Shown in pieces: positions 8,298 to 17,116 of a DNA stretch of 29,440 bases. Each line of letters begins with the position of its first letter. The first letter of the stretch is position 1. The position numbers and the translations under genes were made by a program. Under the pieces are notes generated by a model. It was not told the DNA's origin, made no database searches, and saw only the letters and a program-made list of their open reading frames with translations. The stretch comes from GCA-2733415 sp964635575 (GTDB lineage: Bacteria; Bacteroidota; Bacteroidia; Flavobacteriales; Flavobacteriaceae), in NCBI GenBank assembly GCA_964635575.1, contig CAZWNY010000021.1, forward strand, positions 1-29,440. Direction: 5' to 3'.

Positions 8298-8678
8298 CTA
8301 ATTATTGTCCGACAAAAAAATAAATCAAAAAATGATAAAAAATATAATATTAGATATTGGGTGCAGATATTAAATTAGGAAACGGCTACTTAACAATTCT
8401 AGCAGACGAATTGACATCTGCTTTTTTAGTAAATCAAGGGAGTTATCAATAACCTTAGTAGGGTATTCTTGTAAAGGTTATTATAGGGTATTAGGTTAGT
8501 CTGCTATTACATTTAATGTTTTTTCAGATTTTACCACATCGTTTTCATTATTAATTGATATCGATTATATTGATCAATATTGTAACCGAGTACCAAAAGT
8601 AAAGAATGATTAGCTACTTGGTACTTATTAGTAACCTTAGATTGTATGTTGAGGCACTTCGTTTAATGCGAAAGTTAG
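8298..8678. other. Gene-free, possibly degraded region after nhaB
   Basis: 381 bp without a credible intact gene. An ATG at 8332 opens MIKNIILDIG and stops at 8371. Shifting frame at about 8359 gives an open, protein-like run (GADIKLGNGYLTILADE and on) to a TAA at 8450-8452, so a decayed or frameshifted small gene is possible. Further on lie a perfect 8-bp hairpin (8589-8596 with 8618-8625) and two 13-bp near-identical direct copies (8611-8623 and 8676-8688), the second overlapping the stop of the next gene. I recognise no family. Confidence 0.4.
8589..8625. terminator. Hairpin between convergent nhaB and lipoprotein genes
   Basis: AGTACCAA pairs perfectly with TTGGTACT across a 21-nt loop. 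There is no T-run directly after either arm, so it may be a weak terminator or simply a structural repeat. Confidence 0.25.
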
Positions 8679-9179
8679 CTACTCGGTAATGTGTATTGGT
8701 ATTACAAAACGAGTATTTACAGGTATTAATTCACCTGTTTGGGGTAATTTTTTATATGCAGGTTTTATTTTCGGCAAATTGGAGATACTTTTAAAAAGAA
8801 TGTTTTTTAACTCAGGTATATTTTTTTGTAAACGCTCTGAAATGATAAAATTTTGCAAAGATATTTCCCCTTTTAAATTTACTAATATAGGCACATTTAT
8901 AGTGTCTGAAACTACCTCAGACAACATAATTTTTTGCATATATAAGTAGTCCGTAATGTAGTTGCTTAATGTATTGGTGAAGCATTTTTTTTCGATAAAA
9001 GCATCATTATTAATATCTTCACATTCTTTAAAAACAGGATATTTATCAACTACAACTAAGTCAATATCTCTTAGCTTTTGATCAATTAAATTATCTGAAA
9101 TAGATATTTTTTTCTTTTCAAAATAATTACAAGAAACTAAAGTGAAAAATGCGAATATGTAGATGATTTTTTTCAACAA
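8679..9179 (-). CDS. Small lipoprotein with TonB C-terminal-like domain
   Basis: A 166-residue predicted lipoprotein. The N-terminus is a short lysine-hydrophobic signal ending in the lipobox LVSC, with the lipidated Cys17. The mature part has the pattern of the flavobacterial 'energy transducer TonB' C-terminal domain: VDKYPVFKEC, then a second cysteine in KKCF, a central strand pair around VPILVNLKGEISLQNF, then LPKIKPAYKK and a final IPI strand. Unlike true TonB it has no proline-rich linker or cytoplasmic N-terminal helix, so it probably does not transduce energy itself. The start appears to be TTG, the first of two tandem TTG codons. No in-frame ATG gives a signal peptide. It lies 88 bp downstream of the TonB-dependent receptor gene. 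Function is unknown. Confidence 0.7.
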   Translation of the reverse strand: MLKKIIYIFAFFTLVSCNYFEKKKISISDNLIDQKLRDIDLVVVDKYPVFKECEDINNDAFIEKKCFTNTLSNYITDYLYMQKIMLSEVVSDTINVPILVNLKGEISLQNFIISERLQKNIPELKNILFKSISNLPKIKPAYKKLPQTGELIPVNTRFVIPIHITE

Positions 9180-9267
9180 AAATGTTTTATACTTCGAAAG
9201 TACAAATTTATTCTGTTTTAAAATAACTTATAAGATTTTTTACTTTTTCAAAATTAGCAACATACAA

Positions 9268-11727
9268 TTAAAAATCAACTATTAATGACGTTCTAAAATT
9301 TCTGCCAGGAGCGCTAATGCCCGAAGCAAACTCTTTATAATGAATATCAAAAACATTAGACACCCCAACTTGTACTGTTATTATTTTGCTGTATTGATAT
9401 TGTAAAGAAGTGTTTAAAACATTCCATGATGGTGTCCCTGCGTAATATTCGTCTCCGTTAATTGCAGTATTTGGATCAATTAACGGACTTTGTTCCAGGT
9501 TGTCTGCTCCGTTTGGGCTATAATTTTCTGCGTTTTTTTTAGCGGTATATAAATGGTTTATTTCTGCGACAACTTTCCCTTTTCGATATTGTAACCCTAT
9601 AGATGTAAAAAATGGAGATATAGATGCTAATGGAGTTCCATTTTCTCTTTCTCCAAGTGTATAAGTTGCGTTTCCTTGTATATAAAAAGAGTTGAAAATA
9701 TTTGCTGAAAAATCGAAAGTTCCTCCTAAAACATAGGCATTACCTCCATTTACATTAGTAATAGTTTGATGAAAAATAATATTATCGTATATGTTGAAAT
9801 CGTTATTTGGTAAAGCAATAGCATCTCTTACAATATGATTTTTTAAAAAAGTATAAAAACCATTAATAGTAATTTGGTTCTTTTTATTTTTAATAAATTT
9901 TGTAATACCAATTTCTCCATTATAAGCATACTCTGGTTTTAGTTGTGTATTAGGCACAGTAAGTAATCCATTTTTTTCTCTAACTTTACCAATGTCATCA
10001 ATATTTGGAGCTCTAAACCCTGAAGAAAAAACAGTATTAAGCTGTATAAGTTCATCTATTCGGTAGATTAAGCCTAAATTAGCCGTAACGGAAGAGTTAG
10101 CCGTTTTTAAATTGCTTTCTATTAATTGTGAATACCTGTTGTTTATAAACTTTGCTTGTAAACCAGTATGTGTATATCGTGCGCCAGTATTTAAGGTCAT
10201 TTTTTGGTTAATATCTTGCCTGTAATTAATATAACCAGCGGTTGTTGTGTAATTACTGCCTCCGTCAGGATAACGGGTTTGTATAATTTCATTGTGTTCT
10301 GTACCAATAATAGTATTCATGACAGTACGTAATGTTTCTTGATGTGCTTTAGAGCTTACTTGGTTATGAGTAAGCTCTACGCCATAAGTTAAATCTCTAT
10401 TTTTAGCTAAAGGAACCTTAAAATCGGCATTTACACTAAATACATTTACATCTTCTGTTTGATAACTGCGTTGTAAAGACCCGTATCTTCTTCTAATACG
10501 AGATTCTTGTATTTTTTGATAAGCAGCTGTAATTGTACCTTCTTTTACCCATTTTTTATTTGCTTTAAGCTGATATTGAGCAGAAGCAAATAATCGTTTT
10601 TGAGGACCATAGTACCATTCCGCAAATTTCAAAACACCATCGTTTAACTGGGTTAATTGATCAAAGCGATTAATATTAGAAGATTCTGATAATTGAAAAT
10701 TTAGAATAAGATTATTTTTTTCTGATAGTTGAAAATTTAGTTTTTGTAATACATCAATTTGGCTGTATCCTGTGTTTTTTTGAAGATTAGGATTGTTATT
10801 TTTTACAGGAACATCATTAAATACTTCCGAATTATTATTGGAATAATAAGGCACTAATCCCCAGTTTTCATATCCATGTTTTCTGTTTCTACCCATGCGT
10901 AAATCTCCAAAATTAGAAGTGGTAAATGCAGTATAACTCGCCCATTTTTTAGCACTAAATTCTACACCAAAAGATTGTGTAAGTTCGTTATTTGCAGAAG
11001 AGAAACGTGTATTTGTATTTCCTATAAACTTTTTTTCGGAATTAATTGTAGGGGTTTTGGTGTAAAAATGTACAACACCACCTAAAGCATCACTACCATA
11101 CATGACAGATGATGGTCCAAAAATAACCTCGACACGTGCTAAACTGTACGGATTAATGGTAATGGCATTTTGTAAATGTCCTGAACGGTATATAGCATTA
11201 TTCATCCGTACGTTATCTACAACTAACAACACTCTATTGGCTTCAAAGCCTCTAATTACGGGGCTTCCACCGCCTAGTTGCGATTTTTGAACACGTAAAC
11301 CAGGTATTGCTAGCAATAAATCGGCAGCTGTTTGTGGAGCTAATTGTTGTATTTGTTTTTGGGTAATAATTTCTATTTTTTCGGCAACTCTATTTTTTTT
11401 TTCTTTTGATTTTGATATCGATAAAATTACCTGAGAAAGCTCGTCTAAATGAAGGTACAAATATAAAACAGCAGGTAATTTGTGTTTTAAGTAAGATGTG
11501 TTTTCGTAATTAATATGCGAAAAATAAATGCGCTCATTACTAGTAAAATTTGAAATATCTAAAACACCTTCAAAATTACTAATGTTACTTTTGGTTTTGG
11601 TTTTGTTGTATGCCGTTGCGGAAACAATTAGCTCTTTAGTTTTTGCATCTTTTAAAATTATAGTTTGAGAAAACCCTAGTTGGATACCTATTAAGATTAA
11701 AAAAAAAGAAAACTTATTTAAATACAT
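9268..11727 (-). CDS. TonB-dependent outer-membrane receptor, heme/hemoglobin-like
   Basis: An 819-residue outer-membrane receptor. After a signal peptide (about residues 1-20, ending GFSQ) comes a short carboxypeptidase-regulatory-like beta domain to about residue 95, then a plug domain with the signature SPVIRGFEANRVLLVVD and VEVIFGPSSVMYGSDALGG, then a 22-strand-type barrel ending in Phe (SLIVDF). SGFRAPNIDD followed by a PNTQLKPE stretch resembles the FRAP and NPNL boxes of heme/hemoglobin receptors such as HmuR, so a heme-type substrate is a reasonable guess but unproven. Its start overlaps the 3' end of recO by 14 bp, so it is probably read from the porZ-recO transcript, and the TonB-like lipoprotein gene follows. 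Confidence 0.88.
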   Translation of the reverse strand: MYLNKFSFFLILIGIQLGFSQTIILKDAKTKELIVSATAYNKTKTKSNISNFEGVLDISNFTSNERIYFSHINYENTSYLKHKLPAVLYLYLHLDELSQVILSISKSKEKKNRVAEKIEIITQKQIQQLAPQTAADLLLAIPGLRVQKSQLGGGSPVIRGFEANRVLLVVDNVRMNNAIYRSGHLQNAITINPYSLARVEVIFGPSSVMYGSDALGGVVHFYTKTPTINSEKKFIGNTNTRFSSANNELTQSFGVEFSAKKWASYTAFTTSNFGDLRMGRNRKHGYENWGLVPYYSNNNSEVFNDVPVKNNNPNLQKNTGYSQIDVLQKLNFQLSEKNNLILNFQLSESSNINRFDQLTQLNDGVLKFAEWYYGPQKRLFASAQYQLKANKKWVKEGTITAAYQKIQESRIRRRYGSLQRSYQTEDVNVFSVNADFKVPLAKNRDLTYGVELTHNQVSSKAHQETLRTVMNTIIGTEHNEIIQTRYPDGGSNYTTTAGYINYRQDINQKMTLNTGARYTHTGLQAKFINNRYSQLIESNLKTANSSVTANLGLIYRIDELIQLNTVFSSGFRAPNIDDIGKVREKNGLLTVPNTQLKPEYAYNGEIGITKFIKNKKNQITINGFYTFLKNHIVRDAIALPNNDFNIYDNIIFHQTITNVNGGNAYVLGGTFDFSANIFNSFYIQGNATYTLGERENGTPLASISPFFTSIGLQYRKGKVVAEINHLYTAKKNAENYSPNGADNLEQSPLIDPNTAINGDEYYAGTPSWNVLNTSLQYQYSKIITVQVGVSNVFDIHYKEFASGISAPGRNFRTSLIVDF

Positions 11728-12394
11728 CTTGTAAAATAATTAGTGATTTTGGTTTTTTAAAATTTCCCAAATATATGCTGAAATGATGAATGATTTCATT
11801 TAAAATTTCATTTCGTACTGGTGCATTAACTTGAACAGAATTTAACTCATCAAAACCTATACCTAAAAGAGTTTTTAATTGTGTTATTTTTTGATTATTA
11901 TTTTTAATTAAAAAATAGTTGAGATGGTTTTTTTCTAAATTTGGATAAATACCCAAATGTTGGGAAAGTTTTAGTAAAAATATCAAATGAAAATTAGCAT
12001 TAAATTTATGTAAATCATACCAAAGTAATCCAGTTTCTATGTAATGATATAATGCAGTGTTTTTTTCTTCTTCTTTTAGTACGTTTTGAAGTATTTCAGA
12101 TAAAAACAAAACTACAGTGCTTTTGTAAATATTGGTTTGTAAACTTTGGTAAGGTTGGTGCAGTTTTACGTCACTTATACTATGTAATGTGTTGTTAGGT
12201 TTATGTATTGCTTGTATTTCTATTTGTGATAATACTTGAAAATATGCAATGTTTATTTTTTTGTTTTTTGCAGTTAAAATATGATGTAATAAGTAAGATT
12301 GCACACCGTATTGTTGTGTATAACATCTTACAATTAACGAGTTATCTTTATATTTTAACGTTGATAAAACAATTGCTTTGGTTTGTGTCTGCAT
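11714..12394 (-). CDS. recO: DNA repair protein RecO
   Basis: A 226-residue RecO, a recombination mediator that with RecR helps load RecA on SSB-coated single-stranded DNA. The N-terminal OB-fold starts with the family pattern TKAIVLSTLKYKDNSLIVRCYT, then a helical C-terminal domain with YHYIETGLLWYD and LIFLLKLSQHLGIYP. No Cys4 zinc site is visible; the only cysteine is in the N-terminal strand. The ATG overlaps the porZ TAA by one base (TAATG), and its own end overlaps the receptor gene by 14 bp, so translation is likely coupled on both sides. Confidence 0.9.
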   Translation of the reverse strand: MQTQTKAIVLSTLKYKDNSLIVRCYTQQYGVQSYLLHHILTAKNKKINIAYFQVLSQIEIQAIHKPNNTLHSISDVKLHQPYQSLQTNIYKSTVVLFLSEILQNVLKEEEKNTALYHYIETGLLWYDLHKFNANFHLIFLLKLSQHLGIYPNLEKNHLNYFLIKNNNQKITQLKTLLGIGFDELNSVQVNAPVRNEILNEIIHHFSIYLGNFKKPKSLIILQDVFK

Positions 12395-14721
12395 TATCTA
12401 ATAACCATAATTTTTTCGGTGGTAGATTCGCTTCCATCTTTAGTGGTTACCATAATAATATATACCCCAGATGCTACTTTATATTTTCCAAAGGCCGTTA
12501 AATCCCATTGTACAGTTCCGCCTCCTTTTGTGGTTGTTTCAAAAACTAAATTACCGGAAATATCGGTTATTTTCACATTAGATCTGTCGTTTTTTTTCAG
12601 ACCAGCAATAGTTACTTTTAAGTTTGGATTTCTTTTTATTTGATCTGGTTTTACAGGGTTTGGGAATGCATAAACATTATCTAAATTATCATTACCCTCT
12701 GTAATATTACTATTAAAAGATACCATACCATTTGGAGTTGCAAAATATACTTTTCCTGTTTTTGAATCTATTGAAATATCATTAATAATGTCACTTGGTA
12801 AAGGAGAGTTGTCTTTGGTAAAATGGTGTATTGTTTGTTGTCCGTTTGGAGAAAGATAAAAAACGCCTGCTTCAAAAGTTCCTATCCATTTATTATTACT
12901 TCCATCCGTTTCTATATCGGTAATTTGTTGTCCAAACAATAGTTCTTTTGCAATACCATCATCTAAAATAATAATAGATTCAGCTTGTGGGTTTGGAGAA
13001 GTGAAAAAATTAGCAGTATTGTATAATACACGTAATCCTTGTATAGTTCCTATCCATAAGTTGTTATCCTTGTCAATACTAACAGCTCCGACAAATTTTC
13101 TGGGTAATCCTCCAGTTACATCATCTATGTTTTTTATAAATCCGTTTTCTGAAACTGCAATGACACCATGTTTAGCACTACCTATCCATTTGGTATTGTT
13201 TTGATCGATAACAAGGTCACTAAATCCATCTTCATCAGAAACAGGGTTTAGTATTATGGAAGAAAAACTGTAAGATTCCCAAACATTATTTTGCGGATCG
13301 TAAGATTTTAAGCCGCTATCTACTCTTGTGTTTGTTATCCAAAGCACTCCATTTTTATCAAAAGCGGTTTTTCCTATTCTGATATCAATATAACTAGGGT
13401 TTGGAGGAGATAAATAAACCCCTAGACTTTCTAATGCGCTATTTGAGGTGTTCCAAATTGTAGTAGGTGTTTCTTCATTAATTTCTAATAAACCTGAAAA
13501 GAAAGAACTTATAAATACTTGACTTTCATTAAATGGATTTATAGCTATTGCTACTAAACTTTTTGCATTAAAAACTTCAGAATACGGCGTATTTACCCAA
13601 GTAGCATCATTTAATAAACTAAATCCTTTGCTGTCTAAACCATAAGGATTAAAATGTAAGGTATGATCTCCGTAAACACTCCATAGTTTATTGTTATTGG
13701 CTGTAATTGAAAAAACATTGTTTTCTAAAGGGCCATTGGGTTTTATTTTTTCTGATAAGTTTCCGTCAATAGAAAAACGAAGTAATCCATCATTTTCGGT
13801 TCCCACAAACACGTCATTGTTTAAAAGTGTCGCTACGGTAAATTTAGAATTATATTCTGGCAGGTGAGTAATTGTTAAAGTGTTTAAAAAAGGACTATCA
13901 TATAAATAAACATTATCTTTTGTGGTAACAATCATTTTATTGTTGTGTATTCTATGATCTTGTATCGTTTGTGTTGTTCCGTAATTAAATTCACTTGTAA
14001 ATGTAGTACTGTTATAACTGTAAATTTGTTTATTGTTGTTTATCGCAAATAAGGTGTTATTTAAATTTACAACGGTTAACCAGTTTGTTAAACTTGTGGG
14101 AGTAATCGTATTCCATAATGCGAAATCAATAATATTTGTATCAGCATGTAAAGCTCTTCTAATGCCTTCGGTACTTGTTGCTGCGTACAAAAAGTTATCA
14201 ATAATTGTAGTTTGGTTTACCTTAATTTGCGCACCACTAGCGCCCATATAATAGGTGTCTCCAAATTCTAAATAGTCTAAATTATAAACACTAATTCCAT
14301 AATCACAAGACAAATAGATTACGCCATTGTATTCGTAAATATGATTTATTTTTTTTTGATTTCCAGGTATATCGGATTTGTTTATAATATCAACAATAGT
14401 CGTGGTTTCATTTTCATTGTTTACAATTTCCAATAATCCGTTTTCATAACCTAAAATAGCTAGTTCGTAAATTTCGCTATAATAAAAATAGGAAATATTG
14501 TTTCCTGACAAACCATTAATTGTGGTGGTATTTATGGTGTTTAATGTGTTGACATTATATTTAAAAAAAGCGTTTTTTGAAGAAACTATAATTTGATTTT
14601 GATTGGTTTGAATTCCAGAAATTTGTAAGTACGAAAAATGTTCGTTCCATTGTTGTGCATAATTTTGCGCAAATAATGTGGTAACCGTAAATATAAGGAA
14701 TAAACTTAGTTTTGATTTCAT
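12394..14721 (-). CDS. porZ: PorZ-like type IX secretion beta-propeller protein
   Basis: A 775-residue secreted or surface protein. The N-terminal 19 residues form a signal peptide ending LFAQ. Two propeller-like regions follow, with repeated NNKWIGT, NTKWIGSAKHG and DNNLWIGTIQG blades typical of two-component-regulator-type propellers. The last 92 residues (684-775), from YAFPNPV through GNLVFET to SGVYIIMV, form a type A sorting domain of the type IX secretion system. The length and domain order match P. gingivalis PorZ, a cell-surface component of the attachment complex that handles sorting-domain cargo. In flavobacteria I recall the porZ homologue lying next to recO, as here. A TATATTTG element precedes the gene. 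Confidence 0.82.
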   Translation of the reverse strand: MKSKLSLFLIFTVTTLFAQNYAQQWNEHFSYLQISGIQTNQNQIIVSSKNAFFKYNVNTLNTINTTTINGLSGNNISYFYYSEIYELAILGYENGLLEIVNNENETTTIVDIINKSDIPGNQKKINHIYEYNGVIYLSCDYGISVYNLDYLEFGDTYYMGASGAQIKVNQTTIIDNFLYAATSTEGIRRALHADTNIIDFALWNTITPTSLTNWLTVVNLNNTLFAINNNKQIYSYNSTTFTSEFNYGTTQTIQDHRIHNNKMIVTTKDNVYLYDSPFLNTLTITHLPEYNSKFTVATLLNNDVFVGTENDGLLRFSIDGNLSEKIKPNGPLENNVFSITANNNKLWSVYGDHTLHFNPYGLDSKGFSLLNDATWVNTPYSEVFNAKSLVAIAINPFNESQVFISSFFSGLLEINEETPTTIWNTSNSALESLGVYLSPPNPSYIDIRIGKTAFDKNGVLWITNTRVDSGLKSYDPQNNVWESYSFSSIILNPVSDEDGFSDLVIDQNNTKWIGSAKHGVIAVSENGFIKNIDDVTGGLPRKFVGAVSIDKDNNLWIGTIQGLRVLYNTANFFTSPNPQAESIIILDDGIAKELLFGQQITDIETDGSNNKWIGTFEAGVFYLSPNGQQTIHHFTKDNSPLPSDIINDISIDSKTGKVYFATPNGMVSFNSNITEGNDNLDNVYAFPNPVKPDQIKRNPNLKVTIAGLKKNDRSNVKITDISGNLVFETTTKGGGTVQWDLTAFGKYKVASGVYIIMVTTKDGSESTTEKIMVIR

Positions 14722-14740
14722 AGGGTTATTAAATAGAGTT

Positions 14741-14748
14741 CAAATATA
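14741..14748 (-). promoter_or_regulatory. Probable -7 promoter element of the porZ-recO-receptor operon
   Basis: Minus-strand TATATTTG, a full match to TAnnTTTG, about 20 bp before the porZ ATG. No clear TTG lies at the -33 position. Confidence 0.55.
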
Positions 14749-14793
14749 TTCATTTTAAACGGGAACATTTATTTTTTCGTGTATTTTGACCAT

Positions 14794-14819
14794 AAAAAAA
14801 CCCTCAAAAGAGGGTTTTA
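14794..14819 (-). terminator. Rho-independent terminator of gdhA
   Basis: A 9-bp perfect stem, AAAACCCTC with GAGGGTTTT, around a 4-nt AAAA loop (TTTT on the transcript). On the minus strand it is followed by a run of T. It begins about 25 bp past the gdhA stop and separates gdhA from porZ. Confidence 0.85.
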
Positions 14820-14841
14820 TGAATTTTTTATTGTCTATTAG

Positions 14842-16185
14842 TTAAACAATACCTTGTGCATCCATAGCGTCTGCTATTTTTACAAAACCTGCGATATTTG
14901 CTCCTTTCACATAATCTACGTAACCATCTTTTTGAGTTCCGTATTTTACACATGACTCGTGTATGTCATTCATAATTCTATGTAATTTACTATCAACTTC
15001 TTCTCTTGTCCAGTTTAAACGTAAAGAGTTTTGGCTCATTTCTAATCCTGAAGTGGCAACACCACCAGCATTACTAGCTTTACCTGGAGCGAACAATATT
15101 TTTGCAGTATGAAAAACCTCAATAGCTTCGGGTGTTGTTGGCATATTTGCTCCTTCAGCAACACAAATACAACCATTATTTACTAATATTTGAGCTTCCG
15201 TTTCGTTCAATTCATTTTGTGTAGCGCAAGGTAGCGCAATGTCACATTTTACACTCCAAGGTCTTTCTCCTTTAAAGAATTTTGCGGTAGGATATTTTTT
15301 AGCATATTCGCTAATTCTGCCACGTTTTACATTTTTAAGTTCCATAATAAATGCTAATTTATCAACATCAATACCAGCTTCATCGTAAATATAACCTGAC
15401 GAGTCTGACATCGTAACAATTTTAGCTCCTAATTCGGTAGCTTTTTCGGTAGCATATTGTGCAACATTTCCTGAGCCTGAAACGGCAACCGTTTTTCCTT
15501 TAAAAGAATCTCCTTTTGTAGCCAACATGTTTTGTGCAAAATACACATCGCCATAACCAGTAGCTTCTGGTCTAATTAAAGAACCTCCGAAAGACATTCC
15601 TTTGCCAGTTAAAACACCCGTAAACTCGTTACGTAGTCTTTTGTATTGCCCGAACATGTAGCCTATTTCTCTTCCACCAACACCAATATCTCCTGCAGGA
15701 ACATCGGTATTTGGACCAATATGTCTGGAAAGTTCCGTCATAAAAGATTGACAAAAACGCATTACTTCAGCATCTGTTCTTCCTTTAGGGTTAAAATCAG
15801 ACCCACCTTTTCCTCCGCCCATCGGTAAAGTAGTTAAGCTATTTTTAAAAACTTGCTCAAAAGCTAAAAATTTTAAAATACTTAAATTTACGGAAGGGTG
15901 AAAGCGTAAGCCTCCTTTATAAGGTCCAATTGCTGAATTCATTTCAACACGATATCCTTTATTGATTTGAACCTCTCCTTTATCGTCTACCCAAGGAACT
16001 CTAAATAACAAAACTCTTTCAGGCTCTGTCATACGTTCTAGTAGTTTATCTTTTCCGTATTGCGGATTTTTTTCAATAAAAGGCAATACAGTTTCTGCAA
16101 CTTCTGCAACAGCTTGTAAAAATTCTGGTTCGTTTGGGTTTCTTTTATCAACAGTATCGATAAAATTCTTAATATTAGTATCCAT
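14842..16185 (-). CDS. gdhA: Hexameric glutamate dehydrogenase
   Basis: A 447-residue glutamate dehydrogenase, a typical bacterial length for the small hexameric NADP-type enzyme, which interconverts 2-oxoglutarate plus ammonia and glutamate in the cytoplasm. MGGGKGGSDFNPKG (near residues 121-134) holds the glutamate-binding lysine region. PAGDIGVGGREIGYM follows, and KTVAVSGSGNVAQYA begins the nucleotide-binding fold. I start it at the ATG at 16185, not at an in-frame ATG 45 bp upstream: that extension (MYILYLLKLFNNINN) is unlike the family, and a TATATTTG promoter element lies inside it. Cofactor preference is inferred from the family, not read directly. Confidence 0.93.
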   Translation of the reverse strand: MDTNIKNFIDTVDKRNPNEPEFLQAVAEVAETVLPFIEKNPQYGKDKLLERMTEPERVLLFRVPWVDDKGEVQINKGYRVEMNSAIGPYKGGLRFHPSVNLSILKFLAFEQVFKNSLTTLPMGGGKGGSDFNPKGRTDAEVMRFCQSFMTELSRHIGPNTDVPAGDIGVGGREIGYMFGQYKRLRNEFTGVLTGKGMSFGGSLIRPEATGYGDVYFAQNMLATKGDSFKGKTVAVSGSGNVAQYATEKATELGAKIVTMSDSSGYIYDEAGIDVDKLAFIMELKNVKRGRISEYAKKYPTAKFFKGERPWSVKCDIALPCATQNELNETEAQILVNNGCICVAEGANMPTTPEAIEVFHTAKILFAPGKASNAGGVATSGLEMSQNSLRLNWTREEVDSKLHRIMNDIHESCVKYGTQKDGYVDYVKGANIAGFVKIADAMDAQGIV

Positions 16186-16212
16186 GTTATTTATGTTGTT
16201 AAATAATTTAAG

Positions 16213-16220
16213 CAAATATA
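16213..16220 (-). promoter_or_regulatory. Probable -7 promoter element of gdhA
   Basis: Minus-strand TATATTTG followed by C, about 28 bp before the chosen ATG at 16185. It supports the shorter start, because a transcript starting here would not contain the upstream ATG. Confidence 0.6.
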
Positions 16221-16281
16221 AGATATACATTGTTAAATTGTATAAAGTACTTATATTATTTTTTTTGTCTGTTCATTTATA

Positions 16282-16289
16282 TATATTTG
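16282..16289 (+). promoter_or_regulatory. Probable -7 promoter element of the 16310 gene
   Basis: Plus-strand TATATTTG, 20 bp before the ATG and divergent from the gdhA promoter. The nearest upstream TTG is only 14 bp away, shorter than usual. Confidence 0.5.
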
Positions 16290-16309
16290 TGCTTCTTTAA
16301 TTAAAAAAA

Positions 16310-17116
16310 ATGTTTAAAAAATATTTAATAATAATTGCATTGATATTTATAGTGCAAACGGCAAAATCTCAACTGGGATTTTCTCATGAAATTGGAGTTA
16401 TCGCTGGTCCTGTTGCTTTTCAGTCAGATTATGGTAAACGAAAAGATTTTGAAACTAATACAGGTAATACAGGGATAGGGATCGGTATTGTGCATTATAT
16501 CAATTTTGCATATCGAGCAGATTGTAACTGTTATACGAAAGACACTTATTTTAATGACCATTTTAAAATAAGAAATGAGTTATCTTGGAGTAGAACAACC
16601 TTAAATCATTTTGGAAAATGGGTAGATCCAGAAAGAACGACTTCTTCTGCAAATGCTTTAAGAGGTACAGAAGCTGTTGCACGGGTTTTAAACTTAGGAT
16701 CACAAATAGAATATTTTCCATATAGCATTCGTGATTTTTCTTCAGGCGGATATACTTTTGCACCATTTATAAGTTTAGGGGTACATTACAATAGCTTTAC
16801 ACCAGGTTTTACAAAAAATGAAGATGCATTGTTAGAAGAAGTTTATGTAGAATCTACTCCATCTCTTGCAAATAATGAAGGATTAAATATTTACAGAGCA
16901 GAAGGCTATACGAGAGATCCTTTTTCTTCGTGGTCTATTGTTTCTAGTGTTGGTACACGTTATAAACTAACACCAATGTCTGATTTAATGTTAGACTTTC
17001 GTTGGACTTACTACTTTACCGATTCCGCCGATGGTTTAAACCATAACGGACCAGCAGATAAAAATTACGATTGGAATGTGTGGTTAAATTTTGGATATAT
17101 TTATTATTTAGATTAA
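16310..17116 (+). CDS. Predicted outer-membrane beta-barrel protein, unknown function
   Basis: 268 residues with a clear signal peptide (MFKKYLIIIALIFIVQ, cleavage likely near TAKSQ at residue 21). The mature part alternates aromatic and polar residues as in small outer-membrane barrels, for example FAYRADCNCY, FAPFISLGVHYNSF, LDFRWTYYFTDSADG and a final WLNFGYIYYL strand. It recalls a flavobacterial family that NCBI names by locus (THC0290_0291 family), related in style to DUF6089 proteins, but this is from memory. Two cysteines sit close together in CNC near residue 72. It is divergent from gdhA and followed by several hairpins before moxR. I cannot assign a function. Confidence 0.75.
   Translation: MFKKYLIIIALIFIVQTAKSQLGFSHEIGVIAGPVAFQSDYGKRKDFETNTGNTGIGIGIVHYINFAYRADCNCYTKDTYFNDHFKIRNELSWSRTTLNHFGKWVDPERTTSSANALRGTEAVARVLNLGSQIEYFPYSIRDFSSGGYTFAPFISLGVHYNSFTPGFTKNEDALLEEVYVESTPSLANNEGLNIYRAEGYTRDPFSSWSIVSSVGTRYKLTPMSDLMLDFRWTYYFTDSADGLNHNGPADKNYDWNVWLNFGYIYYLD

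Noticed and set aside
16186..16230. Longer gdhA start at 16230 adding 15 residues
   Set aside because: The added segment is unlike the family and overlaps the TATATTTG promoter at 16220-16213; the 447-residue form is the usual length.
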